DNA of 64,000 nt from an uncultured bacterium. GTDB taxonomy: Bacteria > Verrucomicrobiota > Verrucomicrobiia > CAIQCK01. Positions 8,578 through 17,338 of this stretch are shown here, piece by piece. A program made the position numbers and the translations under genes. The stretch lies in contig CAIQCK010000107.1 in assembly GCA_903870275.1 (NCBI GenBank), forward strand, positions 1 through 64,000. Reading direction: 5' to 3'. Positions within the stretch are counted from its first letter, which is position 1. Every line of letters starts with the position of its first letter. The notes under the pieces are model-generated. The model made no database searches. It saw only the letters and a program-made list of their open reading frames with translations, and was not told where the DNA came from.

Positions 8578-11459
8578 CAAACCTCACGCGCGCGCTCATT
8601 AGGGTTTACTGGACGTCGGCGTGCATGGCCGGTGCCGCATGGGCGGTGGATTCTTTTGAGGAAGGCGTGGCGGGATGGCGCTCGGTTGGCGGCATGATGT
8701 CGGTTTCCGAAGAGCACTGGAAACTGGGCAAGCATTCCCTGCGGTGGGGTTTTTCCCCGGGCGCGACGCTGTGGCGGGACGCGGATGCCGCGATGGCCGC
8801 AGCCCTGGCGGCGCGCGATGGCGGTCTCAGGCTGTGGCTTTACTGCGAGCATCCCGTCCGCGGCGCGCTGCGGTTTCAGGCCGGGCCGTGGGTTTTTCCT
8901 GTCAACCTCGGCTTCACAGGCTGGCGCGCGGTATGGGTGCAGTTTCGCGAGGACGCGCAAAAAGCCGCGCCCATCGAGGGATTCCAGATCACGGCGCCCG
9001 ACGCGAGCGGCACGTTGTTTGTGGACGCGGTCGAGTTCGGACCAGTGGAATGGTGCCGGCAAGGCGATGAGCAAACTCCTTTCACCAACCCCCACCGGTA
9101 TTGGTTCACCGCCCAAGATCATGCGGCCGTGCCGCCTCCCACACCGACGCGGACGATATCCGATCAGGACGCTGGGGCCTTTCGCGAGATCGCCTGCCGC
9201 TACGAGGAGTGGATGTTCGGCCGGCTGGACGACCCGCGCGCACCGGTCCGCACGCGGCTCGAATCGATGCGGTCCTACGTCAAATTCGGACACGAGGCCT
9301 TCGAGCGGCTGGGCTTGGTGCGGCGCGGTGAGGTAGTGTGCGGGCCGGGCGCTTTTTGCGAACGGGACAAAAATCAACCGCATCTGGTCACGGCCGCGTT
9401 TCGCGAGATCGCCCTGCCGCTGGCTTGCGATGCGAGGCTGAACCACAGCGAGCGGGCGCGCCAGCGGTTTCTCGATTTGATTGATTACGCTCACGATCAG
9501 GGCTGGACCGCCGGCAGTTTGATGGGCACGAGTTACGGCGGCGAACAACTTTGGATCGCCAGCTATGTCCACGCCGTCTATATCCTGCGCGATTTCCTTC
9601 GGGAGCAGGGCCGGTTGGGGCGGGAACTGGAAACCCTGCGCTACCATTTGTCGGTGGGCGCGACCTATCGCGTGCCGGATCATCCCGGCGCCAACGCGGA
9701 TGAAGTGCGCTCGGTGCTGCTGTTCCGGCTGCTCTACGTGTTGATGCTCGACGACTCGCCGGAGAAGTTGCGAGACATGAAGTGTCTGGTGCGATGGGCC
9801 AACGCGGCGTTGTCCGTGGCGCCGGGTTACGGCGACACCTTCAAGCCGGACGGCACGGTGTTTCACCACGCGACCGCCTACGCCAGCGCCTATGGCAACG
9901 ACGCCGCGCTTATGGCATCGTTGACCTATTGGCTATTGAACGGCACGCGGTTTGGATTGGCGCGCGAAGCCGGCGAGAACATCAAACGGGCGCTGCTAAC
10001 GCTCCGGTTCATGGCCGGCCAGTATGAGATGCCGATGGGCGTCAGCGGGCGCTGGCCGTTCAGCGGGCCGCGCCTGATCGGGATCACGCCGGCCTTCGCC
10101 TACATGGCGGACGCGTTGAAAGACGCCGAGTTGGGCGCCGCCTATGCCCGACTCTGGAATCCCGCCGCGCCGGAAGTGCAACGGTTTTACGGGTGGTGCG
10201 GCGCGCGCATCTACTGGAGCGACTCGCCAGGCGCCTTGCCATGGCTGCTGGACGCCGCGGAGAAATACCGCCCGGAACCGCATCCGCAGGGACACCGGGT
10301 CTATCCGTTCGCGGCGATGAACTTCCACCGCCGGAGCCAGTGGGTGGCCAGCGTGCGCGGCTGGAGTCGTTACGTTTGGAACTACGAAGATCTGCCGGGG
10401 GAAAACCATTACGGCCGCTACAGCAGCGACGGCATGCTGCAGATCTTTTCCCGGGGCGAGCCGGTGAGCGGCGAGGCGAGCGGCTACCGCGAAGCGGGCT
10501 GGGATTGGCTGCGGCCGCCCGGAACGACGGTCATTCGTGTGCCGCTGAAGAGCCTGCCGACGACGCAGGACCGGTTGCGCATTTACACCCAGGACCCGTT
10601 TATGGGCGGTGTGGCGTTGGAGGGACGACAGGGCGTGTGGGCCATGCGGTTTGCCGATCCGTGTTATGAACCATCCTTCCGTTTTCGCAAATCGGTGTTT
10701 TTCGTGGACGACACCCTCGTTTGTCTCGGATCAGGCATCGCCAACGCTGACGCCGATCACGCTACCGAGACGGTGCTTTACCAGACGGCGCTGCAAACCC
10801 GCCCGCCGTCCTTTCCGAGCGCGGGGCAACGACGCGTGCAATGGATGACGGATCCTGTCGGCAACGGTTATTATTTTCCCGAGCCTCAACTTGTCGAGAC
10901 GCGGACGCACCATCAGCAGTCCATGGACAACGGCGGCAATCGCCAAACCGAGGGCGATTTTTCTGTCGCCTGGCTGGACCACGGTCGTGCGCCGGACCAC
11001 GCCGGCTATGCATATGCGGTCCGTCCCGATACCACCGACGACACAATGAAGCGCTATGCGGCCGCGCCCGACTTCGCAGTCTTGCGGCGCGACGACACGG
11101 CGCACATCGTCTATTTCGCCGGCCAAAGAATCATGGGCTACGTCCTGTTTGGCGCGGCCGAGGGGTTGAAGTACGACGCGCTGAATGGCGCCGATTCGCC
11201 GTGTCTGGTGATGACGCGGCGTGAAGCTGACCGGTTGATCCTCGCCGTGGCGGACCCGGATTTGCGGTTGGGCAAGCAGACCATGGCCAACGTGCCGGCG
11301 GCCTACCAGCCGGGCGGCGAAGGACGATTGCGGCTGCGGTTGAACGGCGCCTGGAGCATCGAAACCGGCCCCGTCAGCGTTCGCGCTGTAAACGATCATG
11401 AGTTTGAGGTAACCTGTCGCAACGGCGAGAGCTACGAGCTTGTCCTGAAACCGAAATGA
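8574..11459 (+). CDS. Polysaccharide lyase family 8-like (chondroitin/hyaluronan lyase)
   Basis: The 961-residue protein has the PL8 architecture: a short leader, an N-terminal jelly-roll (about 25-160, VDSFEEGVAGW start), an alpha/alpha toroid (about 200-540) and C-terminal beta-sandwich domains. The catalytic region reads FKPDGTVFHHATAYASAYG; His431 and Tyr440 are nine residues apart as in hyaluronate and chondroitin AC lyases, with Arg493 (SGRWPFSG) following at the expected distance. A later NHYGRYSSDGML segment matches the conserved Asn/Glu-rich block of the family. The enzyme would cleave uronic-acid-containing glycosaminoglycans by beta-elimination. This is the best substrate clue for the sulfatases around it. 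The leader is only weakly hydrophobic, so export is likely but not certain. Confidence 0.88.
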   Translation: MTNLTRALIRVYWTSACMAGAAWAVDSFEEGVAGWRSVGGMMSVSEEHWKLGKHSLRWGFSPGATLWRDADAAMAAALAARDGGLRLWLYCEHPVRGALRFQAGPWVFPVNLGFTGWRAVWVQFREDAQKAAPIEGFQITAPDASGTLFVDAVEFGPVEWCRQGDEQTPFTNPHRYWFTAQDHAAVPPPTPTRTISDQDAGAFREIACRYEEWMFGRLDDPRAPVRTRLESMRSYVKFGHEAFERLGLVRRGEVVCGPGAFCERDKNQPHLVTAAFREIALPLACDARLNHSERARQRFLDLIDYAHDQGWTAGSLMGTSYGGEQLWIASYVHAVYILRDFLREQGRLGRELETLRYHLSVGATYRVPDHPGANADEVRSVLLFRLLYVLMLDDSPEKLRDMKCLVRWANAALSVAPGYGDTFKPDGTVFHHATAYASAYGNDAALMASLTYWLLNGTRFGLAREAGENIKRALLTLRFMAGQYEMPMGVSGRWPFSGPRLIGITPAFAYMADALKDAELGAAYARLWNPAAPEVQRFYGWCGARIYWSDSPGALPWLLDAAEKYRPEPHPQGHRVYPFAAMNFHRRSQWVASVRGWSRYVWNYEDLPGENHYGRYSSDGMLQIFSRGEPVSGEASGYREAGWDWLRPPGTTVIRVPLKSLPTTQDRLRIYTQDPFMGGVALEGRQGVWAMRFADPCYEPSFRFRKSVFFVDDTLVCLGSGIANADADHATETVLYQTALQTRPPSFPSAGQRRVQWMTDPVGNGYYFPEPQLVETRTHHQQSMDNGGNRQTEGDFSVAWLDHGRAPDHAGYAYAVRPDTTDDTMKRYAAAPDFAVLRRDDTAHIVYFAGQRIMGYVLFGAAEGLKYDALNGADSPCLVMTRREADRLILAVADPDLRLGKQTMANVPAAYQPGGEGRLRLRLNGAWSIETGPVSVRAVNDHEFEVTCRNGESYELVLKPK

Positions 11460-11549
11460 ACAGCCGAAAGCTGTCCAAGTTTTGGCGGAGAATAGGTGAT
11501 CGTTGGCGAAGAGCAGAATCGAATTGATGACGAAAAAGGGGAAAGTGCA

Positions 11550-13208
11550 ATGAGACGCATTTATATCGTTTGCTTCGCCATGCTTGCGCTGGCCGCAACC
11601 ATCCATGCCGCCGACGGGCCGACTGCAAAACCGAACGTTCTCATCTTTCTCGCTGACGACATGGGGTTTTCCGATGCGGGTTGCTACGGTGGAGAAATCC
11701 GGACACCGAACCTCGACAAGCTGGCGGCGAACGGCTTGCGGTTCACACAGTTTTACAATACCGCGCGCTGCTGGCCGTCGCGCGCGTGCATCATGACCGG
11801 TTACTACGCGCAGGCGGTGCGACGCGACGGCATGGCGGGCATCGCCGGCGGTGGCCAGGGCATGCGGCCGAAATGGGCGCGGCTGTTACCGGAGCTGCTC
11901 AAGCCACTTGGCTACCGCACGTATCATTCCGGCAAGTGGCATCTGGACGGCAAACAGCTCGCCGGCGGTTTCGACCACTCCTACTGTCTCGAAGACCACG
12001 ACCACAACTTCAGCCCGAAGAAACATCTTGAGGACGACGTGAAGCTGCCGCCGGTCGAGCCGGACAGCGGCTACTACACGACCAGCGCCATCGCCGGACA
12101 CGCAATAAAGTATTTGAAGGAGCACGCGGAACAACACGCCGGCCAGCCGTTCTTCAGCTACGTCGCCTTCACCGTGCCTCATTTTCCGCTGCAAGCGCCG
12201 GCGGAGGACATCGCCCGCTACCGCGACACGTATCGCGTGGGCTGGGACGCGGTGCGCGAGGCGCGATGGCAGCGGATGAAGTCGTTGGGCATCGTCAACT
12301 GTGCGCTGTCGGCGTTGGAGTGCGAAGTCGGCCCGCCCTACTTTTTTCCGGCCGCATTCGAGAAACTCGGCCCCGGCGAACTGCGCTGGCCGTTGCCGTG
12401 GAGCGAACTCAACGACCGGCAGCGCGAGTTCCAGTCCGACAAGATGCCCGTCCACGCCGCGATGGTGGACCGAATGGACCGCGAGATCGGCCGCGTGATC
12501 GACCAGATCAAGGCGATGGGCGTGCTCGACAACACCGTGATCTTTTTTCTTTCCGACAACGGCGCGAGCGCCGAGATCATGGTGCGCGGCGACGGCCACG
12601 ATCCCGCCGCCGCGCCCGGCTCGGCCGGCAGCTACCTCTGCATCGGCCCCGGCTGGTCGAGCGCTTCGAACACGCCGTTGCGCCGTCACAAGACATGGGT
12701 CCACGAAGGCGGCATCTCCACGCCGCTCATCGTCCACTGGCCCGCCGGCATCCAGGCGCGCGGCGAACTCCGCCACAATCCCGGCCACATCACCGACCTG
12801 GTGCCGACGATCCTCGAACTCGCCGGCGGCGCGTGGCCGCAGACGCTCGCCGGCCAGCCGGTGCCGCCGCCGCACGGCAAGAGCCTCGTACCCGCGTTCG
12901 CGCGGGACGGCGCGACGAAACGCAATTCCTTCTGGTGGCTCCACGAGGACAACCGCGCCATCCGCGTCGGCGACTGGAAACTTGTCAGCGCTGCCAAACA
13001 AGGCGGGCAATGGGAACTTTACGATCTCAGCAAGGATCGCTGCGAATCCAACAACCTCGCCGCCGCCATGCCCGACAAGGTTCACGAACTGGAACAGCTT
13101 TGGAACAAACAGGCCGATCAGTGCCGAGCCCTCGCCCTCTCCGACGGCCAGGGCGCGCCGAAGCCCGGCGGCAAGGGGGCGAAGAAACGCAAGCAGGAGC
13201 AGGATTGA
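11550..13208 (+). CDS. Secreted S1-family sulfatase
   Basis: I place the start at 11550, where a signal peptide begins and an AAAAAGGGGAAAG purine tract lies 5 or so bases upstream; the frame extends 18 codons further but adds only hydrophilic sequence. The 552-residue product has the LADDMG metal motif at 35-39, the formylglycine site CWPSRA (Cys74), an HSGKWHLDG motif and an FFLSDNGAS motif. The C-terminus ends in a Lys/Gly-rich tail. It is longer than most neighbours through an insertion between the lysine and the SDNG motifs. The 90-base gap after the lyase gene has no clear terminator. Confidence 0.93.
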   Translation: MRRIYIVCFAMLALAATIHAADGPTAKPNVLIFLADDMGFSDAGCYGGEIRTPNLDKLAANGLRFTQFYNTARCWPSRACIMTGYYAQAVRRDGMAGIAGGGQGMRPKWARLLPELLKPLGYRTYHSGKWHLDGKQLAGGFDHSYCLEDHDHNFSPKKHLEDDVKLPPVEPDSGYYTTSAIAGHAIKYLKEHAEQHAGQPFFSYVAFTVPHFPLQAPAEDIARYRDTYRVGWDAVREARWQRMKSLGIVNCALSALECEVGPPYFFPAAFEKLGPGELRWPLPWSELNDRQREFQSDKMPVHAAMVDRMDREIGRVIDQIKAMGVLDNTVIFFLSDNGASAEIMVRGDGHDPAAAPGSAGSYLCIGPGWSSASNTPLRRHKTWVHEGGISTPLIVHWPAGIQARGELRHNPGHITDLVPTILELAGGAWPQTLAGQPVPPPHGKSLVPAFARDGATKRNSFWWLHEDNRAIRVGDWKLVSAAKQGGQWELYDLSKDRCESNNLAAAMPDKVHELEQLWNKQADQCRALALSDGQGAPKPGGKGAKKRKQEQD

Positions 13209-13363
13209 CGGAAGCGAGCGTTGGATAAAGCCGGGCTGCCATTGCTGACGCACGGTTACGGACCTCGCGAACGATCGGAGCTGCCTGCACTGGCATCGTG
13301 CACGCGGTTGTGGTAAGCACGCGACAAACCGAACGAGCAAAGCGAAGTCCGAAGGAGACGATT

Positions 13364-14833
13364 ATGAAAAGCAAAGGCCATTGGTTGTATCGGATGACAG
13401 CTTTGACATGGTGGCTTGGTTTCGTGGTGGTTTTTGCCGGCACGCCGGCCAAACGGCCCAACATTCTTCTCATTCACTGCCACGACCTCGGCCAATACCT
13501 GCATTGCTACGGCGTGAAGACGGTGCAGTCGCCGAACCTCGACGCGCTGGCGGGCGAGGGTGTTCGGTTTGAGCGCAGTTTTTGCACGAATCCCGGATGC
13601 AGTCCGTCGCGCGCCTCGATCTTCACCGGACGCTACCCGCACTCGCACGGCGTGATGGGACTGTGCCACGCCAACTTCGCCTGGGACCTGAATCCCGACG
13701 AGAAACACATGGCGCAGATTCTCCGCGACGCCGGCTACGCCACGGCGGCCGTGGGCGTGATTCACGAAACCGCGTCGGGCTACCAACGCTGCGGCTATGA
13801 GCGATACCTCTCCCCGGTCCTGGCCAAGCCCGCGGCGGACGCGGCCATCGGCTTGCTGCGCGAGTTTCGCGACAAGCCGGACAAACCGTTTTTCCTCTGC
13901 GTCGGATTCCTCGAGCCGCACCGGCTGTCCTACAAACAACCGGCGTGGCCCGGCGCGCTGCCCGGCGACTGCAGTTTTCCCGGCCCGGCGCTGCAACCGG
14001 ACGATTCGCTGGGCGTCGAGATGCCCGGCTACCTGCGCGACACGGACGGCACGCGGCGCGAACTGGCCGGTTTGCAGGGCGCGATCCGGCACATGGACAC
14101 GCAAGCCGGGCGGCTGCTGGCCGCGCTGAAGGAAAACGGTCTGGCGTCCGACACGCTCACGATCTTCACCACCGATCACGGCGTTGCCATGCCGCGGTCG
14201 AAAGGGGCGCTTTACGATCCCGGCGTGCAGGTGGCGTTCATGTTGCAACTGCCTTCCCGACCCGGCTGGCACGGTGGCGTGGTGCGTTCGGAAATGATCT
14301 GCAACATTGATTATCTGCCGACGATTCTCGATCTGGTGGGCGTGCCCATTCCCGCGAACGTGCAGGGCCGCTCGTTTGCGCCGCTGCTGGACGGCAAAAC
14401 GTATCAGCCGAACGGTGAAATTTTTGCCGAACTCAACTATCACGATTACTACGACCCGCGCCGCTCGATCCGCACGGAGACGCACAAGCTCATCGTGAAC
14501 TTCACCACCGCGCCGGCGTTCATGGACCCATCGCAGAGCTGGCGGCCGTCCTCCGACACCGTGGTTCCCCCGAACCACGCGATGGCGTATCACCCGCACG
14601 TCGAACTCTTCGACCTCACCGAGGACCCGTGGGAACAGAACGACCTGGCGCAGAAGCCGGCCTTCGCCGCGGTTCGAGACGACCTGCTCAAGCGGCTTCA
14701 CCAACACCTCGTCGAGACGAAAGACCCGATCCTCCAGGGCGCGATCACCTCGCCCCAACACCGCCGCGCCGTCGAGATTTTGGAAAGCGGAACCGTTTTG
14801 CCCGAACAGCGCCGCGTCATCAAGGCTGACTGA
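13364..14833 (+). CDS. Secreted sulfatase, heparan N-sulfatase-like subgroup
   Basis: The start at 13364 follows a good GAAGGAG site; upstream in-frame codons are hydrophilic. The 489-residue protein has a signal segment (about 10-27), then the core motif IHCHDLG in place of the common ADDxG, giving His40-Asp41 where most S1 enzymes have Asp-Asp. The formylglycine motif is CSPSRAS (Cys79), followed by FTGRYPHSHG. The overall pattern (SPNLDALAGEGVRFERSF, then PHSHGVMGL) recalls the sulfamidase (SGSH) branch, which removes N-sulfate from glucosamine. That specificity is inference. It lies 155 bases after the previous sulfatase and 11 before the next. Confidence 0.9.
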   Translation: MKSKGHWLYRMTALTWWLGFVVVFAGTPAKRPNILLIHCHDLGQYLHCYGVKTVQSPNLDALAGEGVRFERSFCTNPGCSPSRASIFTGRYPHSHGVMGLCHANFAWDLNPDEKHMAQILRDAGYATAAVGVIHETASGYQRCGYERYLSPVLAKPAADAAIGLLREFRDKPDKPFFLCVGFLEPHRLSYKQPAWPGALPGDCSFPGPALQPDDSLGVEMPGYLRDTDGTRRELAGLQGAIRHMDTQAGRLLAALKENGLASDTLTIFTTDHGVAMPRSKGALYDPGVQVAFMLQLPSRPGWHGGVVRSEMICNIDYLPTILDLVGVPIPANVQGRSFAPLLDGKTYQPNGEIFAELNYHDYYDPRRSIRTETHKLIVNFTTAPAFMDPSQSWRPSSDTVVPPNHAMAYHPHVELFDLTEDPWEQNDLAQKPAFAAVRDDLLKRLHQHLVETKDPILQGAITSPQHRRAVEILESGTVLPEQRRVIKAD

Positions 14834-14844
14834 GGCGAAAAACC

Positions 14845-16242
14845 ATGAGCGCGTTCAAAATTCTTCTGTTGCTTTTGTTGCTCGGAGTGTGCGGCGCGGT
14901 AAATGTTTCAGCCGCCGAGCCGGCGAAACCCAACCTCCTTTTCCTGCTCTCCGACGACCAGCGTTGGGATGCGATGAGTTGCGCGGGCAACCCGGTCGTG
15001 CGCACGCCTGAACTCGACCGGCTCGCCGCCGAGGGCACGCGCTTTGTCAACGCCTTCGTCACCAGCTCCGTTTGCGCCGCCAGCCGCGCCTCGATTTTCA
15101 TGGGCCAATACGAGCGGGCGCACCATTGCAACTTCAACAGCGTCAGCCTCCAGCGGGCGCAGCTTGAAAAAAGCTACCCGTGGTTGTTGCGCGCGGCCGG
15201 CTACCACACCGGCTTCATCGGCAAATACGGCGTCGCCGACCTCAAGCACGACATCGAGGGCGCAGAGGTCTTCGACCGCTGGTTCGGCTTCTACGGCCAG
15301 GGCCTCTATTTTCCCAAGGCGCACGGCGGAAAACACCTCAACGAAATCACGGTGGAGCAGGCGCGCGAGTTTCTGCGCGGCGTGCCGGCGGGGAAACCGT
15401 TCTGCCTGTCCATCAGCTTCAAGGCACCGCATTCCGGCCGCGGCTATCTGAGTTTCGAGCCGGAGCCGGACCTGCGCGACCTCTACGCCAACTTCACGGT
15501 GCCGCATCCGCCCACGGCGCGCGCCGAGCTCTTCGACGCGCTGCCGGAGTTTCTGCGGACGTCCAACGCACGGACCAACTATTGGGAACAGCGATTCTCC
15601 ACCGAGGAAAAATTCCAGAACAACATGAAGGATTATTACCGCCTCATCACCGGCATGGACCGCGCCATCGGCCGCATCCGCGCCGCGCTGGCGGAAAACG
15701 GGCTCGACCGGAACACCGTCATCATTTTCCTCAGCGACAACGGCGACATGCACGGCGACTACGGCCTCGGCGGCAAGCAACTGCTCTACGACGCCTCCCT
15801 CCGCGTGCCGTTGATCGTCTGCGACCCTCGCGTGCCCGCCGCGGCCCGCGGCCGTTCGCGCGAGGAGCTGGCGCTGAACATTGATATCGCGCCGACACTG
15901 CTCGACTATGCCGGCGCGCCCGCGCCGCCGGGCATGCAGGGGCGAAGCCTCGCGGCCATCGCGCGCGGCGAATCGCCCGCGTGGCGCGAGGACTTCTTTT
16001 GCGAAAACAATTTCCGCCAGCGGGACCAGGCTTACCCGTTGATCGAAGGCGTCCGCACCACGCGGTGGAAATACGCGCGCTACCCGGAGATGAAACCGGT
16101 GGTCGAGCAGCTCTTCGACCTCGCCGCCGACCCGCAGGAAATCCACGACCTCGCCCGCGCGCCGGAGCGAGCCGCCGACCTCGCGCGGCTGCGCGCGCGT
16201 TGCGATGCGCTTTGCGTAGAGGCGGGGGGAAAGGCGCCGTAA
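14845..16242 (+). CDS. Secreted S1-family sulfatase with CAASR signature
   Basis: The 465-residue product has a leucine-rich signal peptide, the SDDQRWD metal motif (37-43) and the modification site CAASRAS with Cys77. The third position is Ala rather than Pro, which the C-x-(P/A)-S-R consensus allows. FIGKYG stands where others have GKWH, and FLSDNGDMHGD supplies the second metal pair. SDDQRWD plus GDYGLGGKQLLYD later in the chain are common in sulfatases acting on glycosaminoglycan or algal oligosaccharides. It is packed between another sulfatase (11 bases) and the GH5-like gene (4 bases). Confidence 0.92.
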   Translation: MSAFKILLLLLLLGVCGAVNVSAAEPAKPNLLFLLSDDQRWDAMSCAGNPVVRTPELDRLAAEGTRFVNAFVTSSVCAASRASIFMGQYERAHHCNFNSVSLQRAQLEKSYPWLLRAAGYHTGFIGKYGVADLKHDIEGAEVFDRWFGFYGQGLYFPKAHGGKHLNEITVEQAREFLRGVPAGKPFCLSISFKAPHSGRGYLSFEPEPDLRDLYANFTVPHPPTARAELFDALPEFLRTSNARTNYWEQRFSTEEKFQNNMKDYYRLITGMDRAIGRIRAALAENGLDRNTVIIFLSDNGDMHGDYGLGGKQLLYDASLRVPLIVCDPRVPAAARGRSREELALNIDIAPTLLDYAGAPAPPGMQGRSLAAIARGESPAWREDFFCENNFRQRDQAYPLIEGVRTTRWKYARYPEMKPVVEQLFDLAADPQEIHDLARAPERAADLARLRARCDALCVEAGGKAP

Positions 16243-16246
16243 AAAC

Positions 16247-17338
16247 ATGCGGCGCTCCCTCTGTGTCCTGTTGGCCGGCATCGCGTGCTGTATCGTCGCG
16301 GAACAGGCGGTGGCGGCGGATTTGGAGCGGGTGGTTGTGGCAAAGGACGCGCGAAGTTTCGTCACGATGCCGTCCGGCAAGCCGTTCGTGCCGTGGGGCT
16401 TCAACTACGACCACGACGAAACCGGGCGGCTCCTCGAGGATTTCTGGGAGCGGGAGTGGCCGAAGGTGGAGGCGGACTTCCGCGGGATGAAGCAACTCGG
16501 CGCAAACGTCGTGCGCGTGCATTTGCAGTTCGGCCGGTTCATGAACGCGGCCGACAAGCCGAACGAAGCGGCGTTGCCCCAGCTCGCGAAGTTGCTCGCG
16601 CTCGCGGCGCGCACCGGCCTCCGCCTCGATCTGACCGGCCTCGGCTGCTATCACAAACAGGACGTGCCCGCGTGGTATGACGCGCTCGATGAAGCCGGAC
16701 GCTGGCGCGCACAAGCCTGTTTCTGGGAGGCGGTCGCGGGCGTGTGCGCCGACAGTCCCGCGGTTTTCTGCTACGACCTCATGAATGAACCGGTTGTGCC
16801 CGGCGGCGTGCGCAAACCCGGCGACTGGCTGGGGCCGCCATTCGCGGGCAGTTGCTTCGTGCAGTGCGTCACGCTCGACCAGCGCGGCCGCGAGAGGCCG
16901 GCGATTGCCCGCGAGTGGACGCGCGCGCTCGCCGCCGCCGTTCGCCGATGCGACCGCCGCCATCTCGTCACGGTGGGTCTGGTGGATTGGAGTCTCGACC
17001 GGCCGGGCCTGACTTCGGGGTTTGTGCCGGAGAAAATCGCCGGCGATCTCGATTTCATCAGCGTCCATGTCTATCCAAAGAAGGGCGAAGTGGCGGCGGC
17101 GCTGGAGACGCTGCGCGGTTTTGCCATTGGCAAGCCGGTGGTGATCGAGGAAACTTTCCCGTTGTATTGCCCGATGATGGAGTTCGAGGAGTTCATGGAC
17201 AAGTCGCGCCCGCTGGCCGCCGGCTGGATCGGCTTCTATTGGGGCAAAACACCGGCGGAGTTGCGCCGCTCGCACGAAATCAGCGACGCGCTGACGCTCG
17301 GCTGGCTCGAATATTTCCAACGTCACACCAAACAATGA
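16247..17338 (+). CDS. Secreted GH5-like (clan GH-A) glycoside hydrolase
   Basis: The 363-residue protein has a signal peptide of about 23 residues, then a single TIM barrel. Strand-end motifs fit clan GH-A: VPWGFNYDHDE near the N-terminus, GANVVRVHLQF at strand 2-3, YDLMNEP with Glu181 as the likely acid/base after strand 4, and VVIEETF with Glu301 or Glu302 as the nucleophile on strand 7. Clan members cleave beta-1,4 or beta-1,3 linkages in mannans, glucans and related polymers. The substrate is not evident; the context suggests an oligosaccharide from the sulfated glycan. The stop overlaps the next start (ATGA). Confidence 0.82.
   Translation: MRRSLCVLLAGIACCIVAEQAVAADLERVVVAKDARSFVTMPSGKPFVPWGFNYDHDETGRLLEDFWEREWPKVEADFRGMKQLGANVVRVHLQFGRFMNAADKPNEAALPQLAKLLALAARTGLRLDLTGLGCYHKQDVPAWYDALDEAGRWRAQACFWEAVAGVCADSPAVFCYDLMNEPVVPGGVRKPGDWLGPPFAGSCFVQCVTLDQRGRERPAIAREWTRALAAAVRRCDRRHLVTVGLVDWSLDRPGLTSGFVPEKIAGDLDFISVHVYPKKGEVAAALETLRGFAIGKPVVIEETFPLYCPMMEFEEFMDKSRPLAAGWIGFYWGKTPAELRRSHEISDALTLGWLEYFQRHTKQ

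Noticed and set aside
16852..17334. Upstream extension of the sulfatase at 17335
   Set aside because: The extension overlaps the GH5-like gene, and the signal peptide begins exactly at 17335.
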